Part shown: positions 32,811-42,627 of the stretch, one piece after another
Layout of the letters: each line of letters begins with the position of its first letter
How positions within the stretch are numbered: position 1 is the stretch's first letter
Source: Verminephrobacter eiseniae EF01-2
Lineage (GTDB): Bacteria > Pseudomonadota > Gammaproteobacteria > Burkholderiales > Burkholderiaceae_C
Length of the DNA: 64,000 nucleotides
Assembly: GCF_000015565.1 (NCBI RefSeq)
Contig: NC_008786.1
Span: 2,418,001-2,482,000, forward strand
Reading direction: 5' to 3'
Made by a program: the position numbers and the translations under genes
The notes under the pieces: model-generated
What the model was told of the DNA's origin: nothing
What the model saw: the letters and a program-made list of their open reading frames with translations, nothing else
The model's database searches: none

Positions 32811-34420
32811 TGGCACGGGCCTGTCCGTCGTTGGCCTGGCAGTTGCCGTGGGCCCTGGTCGCGGGGCTGGCGCAGGCCGCCTCGCTGGCCTGGCCCTGGG
32901 GCGGCGAGCCGCTGTGGTGGTTGCAACTGGCATCCATGGCCATGCTGGCGTGGTTGCTGCGACCCGGGGCCGATCGGGCCGTTGCATGGCACCGGGCGGC
33001 GCTGATCGGCGGCGTATTTGCCACCGCCTGGCTGGCCAGCACGTTCTGGTGGCTGTTCATCTCCATGCACCGCTATGGCGCTCTGCCCGCGCCGCTGGCA
33101 GCGGCGGCGGTGCTGGTGCTGGCGGCTTTTTTGGCCAGCTACTACGCGGCCGCAATGGGGCTGTTTTGCCGGTTGGCGCCGCTCCACAGAGCCGGGGCAG
33201 CCCTGCTTTTCGGCGCCTGTTGGCTGCTGGCAGAACTGGCGCGGGGCAGCCTGTGGACAGGCTTCCCCTGGGGGGCCGGCGGATATGCGCATGCCGATGG
33301 CCCGTTGCGGGTGCTGGCGCGCTATGTCGGCGTGTACGGCATCGGTGCCGTGGCGGCGCTGCTGGCGCTGCTGTGCGTGCAATGGCGGCGCGCGGATCTG
33401 CGCCATTGGCCGATGTGGCTGCTGCTGTTGGCCGGTGCTGCGGCGCTGGCGCTGGCCGCCGTGCAGCGCACTTGCGCGATCGATCTGTGCGACACACCGC
33501 CGCCCTGGCGTCGGGACCCGACCTTGAGCGTCGAACTGCTGCAAGGCAATATCGCGCAGGATGAGAAATTCCGCCCGGGCAGCGGCGTGGCGCTGGCGCT
33601 CCAGTGGTACGGGCAGGCGCTGCGCACGGCCCGGGCGCAACTGGTGGTGGCGCCAGAAACCGCGCTACCGCTGCTGCCGCAGCAACTCATGCCCGGCTAC
33701 CTCGAAGGCTTGGCACGGCACTACGCCCAAGGCCCGCAGGCCGCGTTGCTCGGCATCCCCTGGGGCGACCAGGCCACGGGCTATACCAACTCGGTGCTGG
33801 GTCTGAGCCCCGCGACCGGGGCGATGCCTTACCGTTACGACAAGCACCACCTGGTGCCGTTCGGCGAGTTCGTCCCGCCATTTTTCAAATGGTTCACGGC
33901 ACGGATGCAGATACCGCTCGGCAACTTCAACCGGGCAGGGGTGGGCCAGGCTTCGTTCGCCTGGGCCGGCCAGCGCCTTGCGCCGAACATCTGCTATGAA
34001 GACCTGTTCGGCGAAGAGTTGGGCGCCCGCTTCATCGACCCCGCGCAGGCGCCGACGGTGTTCGTCAACCTGAGCAACATCGGCTGGTTTGGCAACACCA
34101 TCGCCATCGACCAGCATTTGCAGATCAGCCGCATGCGGGCGCTGGAATTCGAGCGCCCGATGGTGCGCGCCACCAACACCGGGGCCACGGCGATCATCGA
34201 CCACCGGGGCCAGGTGACGCACCAGTTGGCGCGCCACACCCGTGGCGTGCTCCGGGGCCAGGTGCATGGCCGGGGGCTGGATGCGCACAGCGGCTGGGCG
34301 ATCACGCCCTACGCCTGGTGGGTCGCCCGCTGGGGCCTGTGGCCGCTGTGGGCGTTGGCGGCGCTGGCACTGGCCTGGGCCATGCGCGCGCAGCGGATGC
34401 GCAGGGCGCGTGGCGCTTGA
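32810..34420 (+). CDS. lnt: Apolipoprotein N-acyltransferase
   Basis: A 536-residue inner-membrane enzyme that adds the third acyl chain to lipoproteins. The first ~200 residues form several membrane spans; the periplasmic nitrilase domain follows. The catalytic triad is visible as Glu in VVAPETALPLL, Lys in the YDKHHLVPFGEFVP region and Cys in APNICYEDLFGE. A last span (WWVARWGLWPLWALAALALAWAM) anchors the C-terminus. It starts in the stop codon of corC. Confidence 0.93.
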   Translation: MARACPSLAWQLPWALVAGLAQAASLAWPWGGEPLWWLQLASMAMLAWLLRPGADRAVAWHRAALIGGVFATAWLASTFWWLFISMHRYGALPAPLAAAAVLVLAAFLASYYAAAMGLFCRLAPLHRAGAALLFGACWLLAELARGSLWTGFPWGAGGYAHADGPLRVLARYVGVYGIGAVAALLALLCVQWRRADLRHWPMWLLLLAGAAALALAAVQRTCAIDLCDTPPPWRRDPTLSVELLQGNIAQDEKFRPGSGVALALQWYGQALRTARAQLVVAPETALPLLPQQLMPGYLEGLARHYAQGPQAALLGIPWGDQATGYTNSVLGLSPATGAMPYRYDKHHLVPFGEFVPPFFKWFTARMQIPLGNFNRAGVGQASFAWAGQRLAPNICYEDLFGEELGARFIDPAQAPTVFVNLSNIGWFGNTIAIDQHLQISRMRALEFERPMVRATNTGATAIIDHRGQVTHQLARHTRGVLRGQVHGRGLDAHSGWAITPYAWWVARWGLWPLWALAALALAWAMRAQRMRRARGA

Positions 34421-34576
34421 TCGGGATCAGCCCTTGCGCCGTGGCGGCGGCGCCCGGCGGGCCGGCACCGGCCGTGGCCCGCGCCATGCCTTGATAATGG
34501 AGCCCCGCCTGCGCGGGCGGGGCGCGGCCACGATGATTTGCGGCGGGGCCACCGCTGCTTTGGAGCACAACTGAAA

Positions 34577-35107
34577 ATGGCAGATTCCTTTTCCTACGAG
34601 CAACTGATCGCCTCGGGCGAGGGCCGATTGTTCGGCGCCGACAGCGGGCGTCTGCCGTTGCCGCCGATGCTGATGTTCGACCGCATCACGCATATCGACA
34701 GCGATGGTGGCGCGCACGGGCTGGGAAAGATCCGTGCCGAGCTCGATCTGCGCCCTGACCTGTGGTTTTTTGCCTGCCATTTTCAGGGCGACCCGGTGAT
34801 GCCCGGCTGCCTGGGGCTTGACGCCATGTGGCAGTTGATCGGCTTTTACCTGACCTGGCTGCAACTGCCCGGTCGCGGCCGCGCGCTGGGGGCGGGCGAG
34901 GTCAAGTTCACCGGCGAGGTAGGCCCCGGCGTGCAGCGGCTGAGCTACGACATCGACATCAAGCGCGTCATCCGGCGCAAATTGGTGATGGCCATTGGCG
35001 ATGCCCGCCTGCTGGCCGATGGCAAGGAAATCTATCTGGCCAGCGACCTGCGTGTGGGCCTGTTCAAACATGGGTCAGACGGCGCAGCACAAGGAGCCGC
35101 AGCATGA
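34577..35107 (+). CDS. fabA: 3-hydroxydecanoyl-ACP dehydratase/isomerase
   Basis: A 176-residue single-hotdog enzyme that dehydrates 3-hydroxydecanoyl-ACP and isomerises the product to cis-3-decenoyl-ACP, committing carbon to unsaturated fatty acids. The catalytic His is in [15 protein letters not shown] and the Asp in [14 protein letters not shown]. It starts at the Met before ADSFSYEQL. The gene overlaps fabB by four bases, the usual fabAB unit. Confidence 0.95.
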   Translation: MADSFSYEQLIASGEGRLFGADSGRLPLPPMLMFDRITHIDSDGGAHGLGKIRAELDLRPDLWFFACHFQGDPVMPGCLGLDAMWQLIGFYLTWLQLPGRGRALGAGEVKFTGEVGPGVQRLSYDIDIKRVIRRKLVMAIGDARLLADGKEIYLASDLRVGLFKHGSDGAAQGAAA

Positions 35108-36336
35108 AACGTGTGGTGATCACCGGCACGGGCATCGTCTCGTGCATAGGCAACGACATGGCCACGGTCACGCAGTCGCTGCGTGCTGGCCGCTCGGGCA
35201 TCCGCGCCATGCCCCAGTTCAGCGAGTTGGGCATGCGCAGCCAGGTGGCGGGCGTGCCGCAGATCGACCTGGAAGCGCAGATCGACCGCAAGCAACTGCG
35301 CTTCATGGGCGATGCAGCGGCCTACGCGCATATTGCGCTGGCCCGCGCGGTGGCCGAATCGGGCCTGGCCCCCGGGCAGGTGTCGCACCCGCGCACCGGC
35401 CTGATCATGGGCTCGGGCGGCGGCTCGCCGGCCAACCAGATCGAGGCCGCCGACATCCTGCGCAGCAAGGGCATCCGCCGCGTCGGGCCGTACCAGGTCA
35501 CGCGCTGCATGGGCTCGACGGTGTCGGCCTGCCTGTCGACCCACTTCGGCATCAAGGGCATCAACTACTCCATCACCTCGGCCTGCAGCACCTCGGCGCA
35601 TTGCATAGGCGCGGCGGCCCAGCAGATTGCCTGGGGCATGCAGGACGTGATGTTTGCCGGCGGCGGCGAGGAAGTCACCTGGGGCATGGGCCTGCTGTTC
35701 GACGCCATGGGCGCGATGTCCAGCGCCTACAACGCCACGCCCGAGAAGGCATCGCGCGCCTACGACGCCCGGCGCGACGGCTTCGTGCTCTCGGGCGGCG
35801 GCGGCGCCGTGGTGCTCGAAAGCCTGGAGCATGCCCAGGCGCGCGGCGCCACCATCCTGGGCGAGTTGATCGGCTTTGGCGCCACCTCCGACGGCGCCGA
35901 CATGGTGGCCCCATCGGGCGACGGCGCCGTGGCCTGCATGCGCCAGGCCATCGCCACGGTCCAAGAGCCGATCGACTACATCAACACCCACGGCACCTCC
36001 ACCCCCGTCGGCGATGTGCCCGAGTTGCGCGCCATCCGCACCGTGTTTGGCGCGGCGATACCGCCGTTTTCGTCAACCAAGTCGCTGACCGGCCACTCGC
36101 TCGGAGCCACCGGCGTGCAAGAGGCCATCTACTGCCTGCTGATGCTGCGCCAGGGCTTCATCGCCGGATCGGCCAACATCGAAACGCTGGAACCCGAAGC
36201 CGAGGGCATGCCCCTGGTGCGCGCCACGCGCGACGCGCCGATCCGCACGGCGCTGTCCAACAGCTTCGGTTTTGGCGGCACCAACGCCAGCCTGGTGCTG
36301 CGCCGCTGGGAACCCGCCGCGCCGCACGGCGCGTAG
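35104..36336 (+). CDS. fabB: 3-oxoacyl-ACP synthase I
   Basis: A 410-residue thiolase-fold condensing enzyme that elongates cis-3-decenoyl-ACP and other acyl-ACPs. The active-site Cys lies in [14 protein letters not shown], the two His in [14 protein letters not shown] and [14 protein letters not shown], and [13 protein letters not shown] closes the protein as in FabB/FabF. It is translationally coupled to fabA. After its stop the base composition falls and an islet of unknown genes follows. Confidence 0.95.
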   Translation: MKRVVITGTGIVSCIGNDMATVTQSLRAGRSGIRAMPQFSELGMRSQVAGVPQIDLEAQIDRKQLRFMGDAAAYAHIALARAVAESGLAPGQVSHPRTGLIMGSGGGSPANQIEAADILRSKGIRRVGPYQVTRCMGSTVSACLSTHFGIKGINYSITSACSTSAHCIGAAAQQIAWGMQDVMFAGGGEEVTWGMGLLFDAMGAMSSAYNATPEKASRAYDARRDGFVLSGGGGAVVLESLEHAQARGATILGELIGFGATSDGADMVAPSGDGAVACMRQAIATVQEPIDYINTHGTSTPVGDVPELRAIRTVFGAAIPPFSSTKSLTGHSLGATGVQEAIYCLLMLRQGFIAGSANIETLEPEAEGMPLVRATRDAPIRTALSNSFGFGGTNASLVLRRWEPAAPHGA

Positions 36337-36353
36337 GCAGGGCTTGCATGAAT

Positions 36354-36455
36354 ACACCGTGCGCTGGAACCTTGCTGTATCGCCGGATGTCGATCAGGCC
36401 GTGCAGTGGGCGCGTGGGACGCATGGGTGTTGATTTCGTCGAGCGGCCCCACCTT
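36354..36455 (+). pseudogene. Remnant of a ribbon-helix-helix antitoxin-like gene
   Basis: One frame reads EYTVRWNLAVSPDVDQAVQ, closely like the start of CopG/Arc-type small DNA-binding proteins (RWNLAVSPDTDQ...). After about 20 residues it runs into a stop, while another frame continues GRVGRMGVDFVERP, reminiscent of the family's G-R-x-G-D-L-S-x-F-V-E ending. This suggests a small antitoxin gene broken by indels. The remaining ~200 bases to the next gene show no clear content. Confidence 0.45.
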
Positions 36456-36667
36456 GCGTCATCTATTGCGCTTGACACGGGCCCCGCTTCGGGCCGGTGA
36501 CATCGGTGGCACAGCTTGACGAACTGCGGCGCGTGAGTCGGGAGTGGATTTCGATCATTAAATGCGAATTGACAACCAGATCAATGCAGTGCAGATGAAA
36601 AATACCGAACCACTGACTCGACTTGCCCGTCAAGCGCCAAAAAATATCAAATCAGATGGAGATACCG

Positions 36668-36835
36668 ATGCGCAAAAAAGTCATTAACCGCTTCAATGAA
36701 AAATCACAAAATGAGAGTTCAGAAGTCAGAAATCGAGTGGCCGATTGTCTGATTTTGGTGATAATGCCGATTCTTGCGATATACATGGCTGGATTCATGA
36801 AAGTATCAGATGAAACACCAAAAATCACGGACTAA
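36668..36835 (+). CDS. Small hypothetical membrane protein
   Basis: A 55-residue frame, MRKKVINRFNEKSQNESSEVRN followed by a hydrophobic helix (ADCLILVIMPILAIYMAGFM) and a short polar tail: one membrane span with a basic N-terminus. GGAG stands 7 bases before the chosen ATG; a Met 15 codons earlier is possible but lacks a good site. Base composition is much more AT-rich than neighbouring genes. Not recognised. It lies between an antitoxin remnant and another orphan gene. Confidence 0.45.
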   Translation: MRKKVINRFNEKSQNESSEVRNRVADCLILVIMPILAIYMAGFMKVSDETPKITD

Positions 36836-36943
36836 ACCACCGGTAATGCAGGCAGACACGGTCGCCGTGAATGCGTTGAGCACCCGGGTCGAAAAGTTCC
36901 GTAGCCTGGTCATCGTTGCGCTGTTACCTGGATGTAGGTCGCT

Positions 36944-37636
36944 ATGAATCTCGTCCCGTACCGCCTGTACCATAGTCACATGGTTGAGGTAAAGCGTCGA
37001 TTCAGAGCGATTGATCGAATACTGGGCGCCAAGGAGCCAATAACCTTGACGGCCGAGTTTGACGATGAATTCATGTGGCTGCAGTTGCGTCAGATCGTTG
37101 AGCTCGTGACGTACTCAGCGATCGCTGCCGATAAAGAACGGTACGCTGCGTTCCGCCAAGATCAGAGCGTTGACTACCGATGTGACAGAAAGCCGGGCAA
37201 GATACTCAATCACTTGCCAGAGATCAGCCTCCGTTGCCTGCCGAAGCCACTGGGCGCCACCGTGTCTCAGGCGGATGGAACCACGCACTTCGAGGAAGGC
37301 GAGGGGGGTTGCACTGCAAAAGAGTTGCGTGATCGGTTCAAAAATATTCTCGACACAGCGGGTCAGCATTTGCACGCGGTCAACCCGTTCAACGAGAAAA
37401 CTGTGATCGACCAAAAGGAACGCCTTGTCATTGCAAGGAAGCGGATCAACATGGAAACGGAGTTCTTGAAAAGAGTGCTTTGGAAGCACGTCAAATTTGG
37501 GTCGCAATTCCAACCTGGCGAGTCACCGCGTGTGCCCGAGAGACCGAAACAGGCATCGATCCAACAGGCCTGGGTCGTCGAGTTCGGTGCCCCCGGAACC
37601 GATAGCGTTCGGATCGTGCTGGCCGAGTCCCCCTGA
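36944..37636 (+). CDS. Hypothetical protein in AT-richer islet
   Basis: A 230-residue soluble protein that I do not recognise. It begins MNLVPYRLYHSHMVEVKRRFRAIDRIL, has a helical acidic N-terminal part (DDEFMWLQLRQIVELVTYSAIAADKERYAAF), a middle with a lysine/arginine-rich helix and two Cys near residue 92 and 123, and ends in a Pro-rich then beta-like tail. No signal peptide or membrane span. Composition is nearer 53% GC than the surrounding ~67%, suggesting transfer. It separates fabB from glyQ, which are core genes. Confidence 0.55.
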   Translation: MNLVPYRLYHSHMVEVKRRFRAIDRILGAKEPITLTAEFDDEFMWLQLRQIVELVTYSAIAADKERYAAFRQDQSVDYRCDRKPGKILNHLPEISLRCLPKPLGATVSQADGTTHFEEGEGGCTAKELRDRFKNILDTAGQHLHAVNPFNEKTVIDQKERLVIARKRINMETEFLKRVLWKHVKFGSQFQPGESPRVPERPKQASIQQAWVVEFGAPGTDSVRIVLAESP

Positions 37637-37874
37637 GGGCGGCTCCTTGGGTTTCCTCGTTCCCGGTGCGACTGCGGGTGGCCCGGCGCCGGTTTTTCAT
37701 GCAGCGGCCGGGCGGTGTGCTCTTTGCGGGGCGCCTGCCGCTGCACCGTAAAATCATCGGCTGGCGTGCGCCCGGGACACCCGTCATCCGTTGCCTGTTC
37801 GACGGCGGGCACGCAAAGTCCGCCTTCCTTCCCCCTTGCTTGCCCGGCCCTGGCGGGTCGGCGCCACCGATGCC

Positions 37875-38822
37875 ATGTTGACATTCCAGCAGATCATTTT
37901 GCAGTTGCAGTCCTACTGGGACGCACAGGGCTGCGCGCTTTTGCAGCCTTATGACATGGAGGTGGGCGCAGGCACCTCGCACACCGCGACCTTTCTGCGC
38001 GCCATTGGGCCGGAGCCTTGGAAGGCCGCCTATGTGCAGCCGAGCCGCCGGCCCAAGGACGGGCGCCATGGCGAAAATCCGAACCGCTTGCAGCATTACT
38101 ACCAGTTCCAGGTGGTCTTGAAGCCCGCACCCGCTGGCATTCTGGATCTGTACCTGGGCTCGCTGCAGGCGCTGGGCCTGGATTTGCAGCGCAACGACAT
38201 CCGCTTTGTCGAAGACGATTGGGAGAACCCCACGCTGGGCGCCTGGGGTCTGGGCTGGGAGGTCTGGCTCAACGGCATGGAGGTGACGCAACTGACCTAT
38301 TTCCAGCAGGTCGGCGGCATCGATTGCCGGCCCGTCACCGGTGAGATCACCTATGGCCTGGAGCGTCTGGCGATGTACTTGCAGGGCGTGGACCGGGTCT
38401 ACGACCTGACCTGGACCGAAGGCGACGCCCGGCTCAGCTATGGCGATGTGTACCTGCAAAACGAGGTCGAGCAGTCGCGCTACAACTTCGAGCACAGCGA
38501 TGCGGACTTTTTGTTCACCGCCTTTGGCGCGCATGAAAAGCAGGCCCGGCACCTGATCGGGCAGCAACTGGCCCTGCCGGCCTACGAGCAGGTGCTCAAG
38601 GCTGCGCACAGCTTCAACCTGCTCGACGCGCGCGGCGCCATCAGCGTGACCGAGCGGGCCGCTTACGTCGCGCGCATCCGCAACCTGGCCCGCGCCGTGG
38701 CGCAAAGCTACTACGAGAGCCGCGAGCGCCTGGGCTTTCCGATGGCGCCGCGTGCCTGGGTGGAACAAATACAAATGACAAATGGCCAGCAAGGTCGCTT
38801 GATCGGAGCCTCTGAAAAATGA
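37875..38822 (+). CDS. glyQ: Glycyl-tRNA synthetase alpha subunit
   Basis: A 315-residue class II catalytic subunit of the tetrameric glycyl-tRNA synthetase. It opens [27 protein letters not shown] and contains [49 protein letters not shown] (motif 2) and [15 protein letters not shown] (motif 3), all nearly invariant in bacterial GlyQ. The stop overlaps the glyS start in ATGA. Confidence 0.97.
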   Translation: MLTFQQIILQLQSYWDAQGCALLQPYDMEVGAGTSHTATFLRAIGPEPWKAAYVQPSRRPKDGRHGENPNRLQHYYQFQVVLKPAPAGILDLYLGSLQALGLDLQRNDIRFVEDDWENPTLGAWGLGWEVWLNGMEVTQLTYFQQVGGIDCRPVTGEITYGLERLAMYLQGVDRVYDLTWTEGDARLSYGDVYLQNEVEQSRYNFEHSDADFLFTAFGAHEKQARHLIGQQLALPAYEQVLKAAHSFNLLDARGAISVTERAAYVARIRNLARAVAQSYYESRERLGFPMAPRAWVEQIQMTNGQQGRLIGASEK

Positions 38823-40975
38823 CGAGCCGCAATCTTCTGGTCGAACTGCTGGTGCAGGAACTGCCCCCGAAGGCGCTGCAAAAATTGGGCGAGGCTTTCG
38901 CCGCCGTGCTCGGCGAGCAGTTGCTGGCCCTGGGCCTGGCCAGCACGGCGTCGGTGGTGACGCCTTATGCCTCGCCGCGCCGCCTGGCCGCCCATGTCAG
39001 CGCCGTGGCCGAGCGGGCGCCCGACCGGGCGGTGCAGCAAAAGCTGATGCCCGTCGCCGTGGGGCTGGATGCCGCTGGCCAGCCCAGTCCGGCGCTGCTC
39101 AAGAAACTGCAGGCGCTGGGGGCCGATATCTGCGACCCGGCCGCCGCCGTGGCTGCGCTGCGGCGCGCGCAGGACGGCAAGGGCCAGGCGCTGTTCTACG
39201 ACCGCATCGTGCCCGGCGCCACGCTCGCGGCGGGCCTGCAGCAGGCGCTCGACGAGGCCATTGCCAAGCTGCCCATCCCGAAGGTGATGAGCTACCAGCT
39301 CGAGACCGACTGCGCGCTGCCCGGCTGGAGCAGCGTGAACTTCGTGCGCCCCGCGCAGGGCCTGGTGGCGCTGCACGGCAGCACCGTGGTGCCGGTAAAG
39401 GCGCTGGGCCTGACCGCAGGCAACTGCACGCAGGGCCATCGCTTCGAGGCCGTGGTGTCGCCGGTGCTGCTGTCCGATGCCGACGGCTATGCCGCCACGC
39501 TGCGCAGCGACGGTGCCGTGATCGCCAGTTTTGCCGAGCGCAGGGCCGAGATTGCGCACCAGTTGGCCGCAGCGGCCGCCAGCCTGGGCCGCGCCGTGCG
39601 CGTGATCGAAGACCAGGCGCTGCTCGACGAGGTGACGGGGCTGGTCGAGCGCCCCCGGGTGCTGGTCTGCGAGTTCGAGTCCCGCTTTCTCGACATCCCG
39701 CAGGAATGCCTGATCCTGACGATGAAGGCGCACCAGAAATACTTCCCGCTGCTCGATGCCGCAGGCCGGCTGACGCACCAGTTCCTGGTGGTCAGCAACA
39801 TCAGCCCCGAAGACCCCCATTGGGTGATCGATGGCAACCAGCGCGTGGTGCGCCCACGGCTGGCCGATGCCCAGTTCTTCTTCGACCAGGACCGCAGGAA
39901 ACCGCTGGCCGCGCGCGTCGATGCGCTCTGCAAGGTGGTCTACCACCACCAGTTGGGCACGCAGGCCGAGCGCGTGCAGCGCGTGCGCGCGATCGCGGCG
40001 CTGATTGCCAGGACCATGGCCGAAACCACGGCCGGGCCATGGGCCGACGCCGCGCTGGCGCAGCAGGCCGACCAGGCCGCGCTGCTGGCCAAGGCCGACC
40101 TGGTGACCGGCATGGTGGGCGAGTTTCCCGAATTGCAAGGCACGATGGGCCGCTACTACGCGCTCAACGACGGCCTGGGCGAGGTGATTGCCGACGCCAT
40201 CGAAGACCATTACAAGCCCCGTTTTGCCGGCGACAGCCTGCCGCGCAACCGGGTCGGCGTGGTGCTGGCGCTGGCCGACAAGCTCGAAACCCTGGTGGGC
40301 ATGTTCGGCACCGGCAACCTGCCCACCGGCGAGCGCGATCCGTTTGCGCTGCGCCGCCATGCACTGGGCCTGATCCGCATGTTGGTCGAAAAGGAGGTGC
40401 CGCTGGAACTGCATGCGCTGCTGGCCGGCGCCTGGTCCGTGTTTGGCGACAAGATCGGCCAGGACCTGTCCGCGCTGACCGACTTCATCTACGAGCGCCT
40501 GGCCGGCAGCCTGCGCGAGCAGGGCTATGGCGCCCGGGAAGTCGATGCCGTGCTGGCACAGCGCCCGCAGCGCCTGGCGCTGGTGGAAAAGCGGCTCGCC
40601 GCCGTGCGCGCCTTTGCCGCGTTGCCCGAAAGCCCCGCGCTGGCCGCCGCCAACAAGCGCGTGGCCAACATCCTGAAAAAGGCCGATGCCGTCGACCCGC
40701 ATGTCAACCCCGGGTTGTTGCGGGAGCAGGCCGAGCAAGACCTGTACGCCGCATTGCAGCGCTTCGTGCCCGAGGCGGATGCGCAGTTCGACGCCGGCGA
40801 CTACAGCCTCAGCCTGCAAACCCTGGCCGTGCTGCGCGCGCCGGTGGATGCGTTCTTCGACGATGTGCTGGTCAACGTCGAGCAGATGGACCTGCGCCTG
40901 AACCGCCTGGGCCTGCTCAAGAGCCTGCACCAGGCCATGAACCGCGTGGCCGATCTGTCGCGGCTGGCGGCATGA
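38819..40975 (+). CDS. glyS: Glycyl-tRNA synthetase beta subunit
   Basis: A 718-residue beta subunit that carries tRNA recognition. [22 protein letters not shown] at the start, [42 protein letters not shown] in the middle and a C-terminal DALR-like anticodon-binding domain ([48 protein letters not shown] is its end) are all standard. Length is within the family's range. Cotranslated with glyQ; 170 bases without a gene follow before gmhB. Confidence 0.97.
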   Translation: MTSRNLLVELLVQELPPKALQKLGEAFAAVLGEQLLALGLASTASVVTPYASPRRLAAHVSAVAERAPDRAVQQKLMPVAVGLDAAGQPSPALLKKLQALGADICDPAAAVAALRRAQDGKGQALFYDRIVPGATLAAGLQQALDEAIAKLPIPKVMSYQLETDCALPGWSSVNFVRPAQGLVALHGSTVVPVKALGLTAGNCTQGHRFEAVVSPVLLSDADGYAATLRSDGAVIASFAERRAEIAHQLAAAAASLGRAVRVIEDQALLDEVTGLVERPRVLVCEFESRFLDIPQECLILTMKAHQKYFPLLDAAGRLTHQFLVVSNISPEDPHWVIDGNQRVVRPRLADAQFFFDQDRRKPLAARVDALCKVVYHHQLGTQAERVQRVRAIAALIARTMAETTAGPWADAALAQQADQAALLAKADLVTGMVGEFPELQGTMGRYYALNDGLGEVIADAIEDHYKPRFAGDSLPRNRVGVVLALADKLETLVGMFGTGNLPTGERDPFALRRHALGLIRMLVEKEVPLELHALLAGAWSVFGDKIGQDLSALTDFIYERLAGSLREQGYGAREVDAVLAQRPQRLALVEKRLAAVRAFAALPESPALAAANKRVANILKKADAVDPHVNPGLLREQAEQDLYAALQRFVPEADAQFDAGDYSLSLQTLAVLRAPVDAFFDDVLVNVEQMDLRLNRLGLLKSLHQAMNRVADLSRLAA

Positions 40976-41148
40976 CCCCGGCGATGGCGTGAAGCGCCCC
41001 CCATCTCGTCTGCGGCGCCCGCCCCGGGGTGGCAGCCCGTGGCTTTGGCCCTTCGAGGCGGCGACCCTGGCGTGGGCCGGGTCCGCTTCATCCGGCGTGG
41101 AAAACTGATAGGCTGGCGGCCGTGACACACGGACACTAAAAGCACACC

Positions 41149-41769
41149 ATGAAACTGGCCATCCTGGACCGCGACGGCACCCTGAACCCGCTCGGGGATG
41201 ACTACATCACCTCGGCCGACGAGTGGACGGCCGTGCCGGGCGCGCTCGAAGCCATTGCGCGGCTCAACCATGCGGGCTGGCATGTGGTGGTGGCGACCAA
41301 CCAGCCGGGGCTGGGCCGGGGCCTGTTCGACGTGGTGGCGCTGCATGCCATCCACGCCAAGATGCACCGGCAGCAGGCGGCGCTGGGCGGGCGCATCGAC
41401 GCGGTGTTCTACTGCCCGCACGCGCTCGATGAAGACTGCAACTGCCGCAAACCCGCGCCCGGTTTGCTCGAACAGATCTGCGAGCGCTATGGCGTCGAGC
41501 CGCACGACGTGCAGGTGGTGGGCAACTGCGCGGCCCATTTGCAGGCCGGCGCGGCGCTGGGCGCGCAACTGCACCTGGTGTGCACCGGCCACTCGGCCGC
41601 TCTGGTGCCGGGCGGGCCTGTGCCCGCAGGGCTGGCGCCAGGCACGCAGGTGCATGCCAGCCTGGGCGATTTCGTCGACCGCCTGCTGCTTGCGGCGCCC
41701 GCTGCACCCGGTGCCGGCTTCAGTGTTGCCCTGTCCGTTGGACCGATGGCCCGACAGCGCATGATTTGA
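41149..41769 (+). CDS. gmhB: D-glycero-D-manno-heptose-1,7-bisphosphate 7-phosphatase
   Basis: A 206-residue HAD-family phosphatase of LPS-heptose synthesis. Asp7 and Asp9 in ILDRDGTLN are the nucleophile and acid; the zinc site is CPHALDEDCNCRKPAPG, matching the C-P-H...C-x-C pattern of GmhB; ATNQPGLGRG is motif II. The later segment VGNCAAHLQAGAALGA has Asn-Cys where the family usually has D-S-x-x-D (VGDSLRDLQA), so the Mg-binding Asp pair of motif IV appears altered. The stop overlaps the plsC start. Confidence 0.9.
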   Translation: MKLAILDRDGTLNPLGDDYITSADEWTAVPGALEAIARLNHAGWHVVVATNQPGLGRGLFDVVALHAIHAKMHRQQAALGGRIDAVFYCPHALDEDCNCRKPAPGLLEQICERYGVEPHDVQVVGNCAAHLQAGAALGAQLHLVCTGHSAALVPGGPVPAGLAPGTQVHASLGDFVDRLLLAAPAAPGAGFSVALSVGPMARQRMI

Positions 41770-42620
41770 TGGCGCCCGTGCGCAGAAAGACCCACCCCGT
41801 GGCCGCGATCCGCTCCGTCATTCACCTGCTGTGGATGGGCCTGACCGTGGTGCCCTACGCGCTGGCCATCCTGCTCGGCGCGCTGCTCGGGCTGCGGGCG
41901 GCCTGGCTGTACCGCATCGCCGCCGCCTGGCTGTCGCTGTGCATCAGCAGCGCCCGCGTGATCCTGGGCATTCGCACCGAGGTGACGGGCCTGGAGAACC
42001 TGCCGCAGGGCGCGCGCCAGGGGGCCGTCTTGCTGGTCAAGCACCAGTCGGCCTACGAGACCTTGCTGCTGCCGACGATCATGCCGCACCCGCTGGCCTA
42101 TGTGTTCAAGAAGGAACTGCTGCAACTGCCGTTCTTCGGCTGGGCCATTGGCCGGCTCCAGATGATCCACATCGACCGCAAGCAGCGCCTGCGCGCCTTC
42201 CACAAACTGGTGCAGCAAGGCCGGCAACTGCTGGCCGAGGGCATCTGGATCATCATGTTCCCCGAAGGCACGCGCATCGAACGCGGCCAAACGGGCGTCT
42301 ACCAGACCGGCGGCGCACGCCTGGCGATAGACACCGGCGTGCCGGTGGTGCCGATTGCCGTGACCTCGGCCCGGGTCTGGCCGCCCCGGGCCTTCATCAA
42401 GCGCCCCGGCGTGGTGCAGGTATCGATCGGCAAACCCATCGCCAGCACCGGCCGCCGGAGCGATGAACTGATGCGCGAGGTGCAGACCTGGATCGAAGCC
42501 GAGATGCGCCGCCTGGACCCCGATGCCTACCCTGCCGGGGCCGGCACCGCAGCGGCCAGCGCCAGCGCCGCAGGGGTTGCTGGCAGCACCAGCGCCGGGG
42601 CCGACACCATCGGCCACTGA
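41769..42620 (+). CDS. plsC: 1-acyl-sn-glycerol-3-phosphate acyltransferase
   Basis: A 283-residue membrane-associated acyltransferase that makes phosphatidate. Two N-terminal hydrophobic segments are followed by the LVKHQSAYETLL catalytic block (H-x4-E, as in many betaproteobacterial members), FGWAIGRLQMIHIDR and the MFPEGTRIERG substrate motif. The last ~30 residues are an Ala/Gly/Ser-rich low-complexity tail. It begins in the gmhB stop codon and ends 7 bases before the next start. Confidence 0.92.
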   Translation: MAPVRRKTHPVAAIRSVIHLLWMGLTVVPYALAILLGALLGLRAAWLYRIAAAWLSLCISSARVILGIRTEVTGLENLPQGARQGAVLLVKHQSAYETLLLPTIMPHPLAYVFKKELLQLPFFGWAIGRLQMIHIDRKQRLRAFHKLVQQGRQLLAEGIWIIMFPEGTRIERGQTGVYQTGGARLAIDTGVPVVPIAVTSARVWPPRAFIKRPGVVQVSIGKPIASTGRRSDELMREVQTWIEAEMRRLDPDAYPAGAGTAAASASAAGVAGSTSAGADTIGH

Positions 42621-42627
42621 AGCGGCC

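Noticed and set aside
38711..41128. Very long open frame antisense to glyS
   Set aside because: It mirrors the codon structure of a strongly conserved gene in GC-rich DNA and encodes a repetitive Ala/Gly/His/Arg-rich product without recognisable domains. Similar antisense frames lie over uup, the ABC operon near 1-4 kb and the doe genes.
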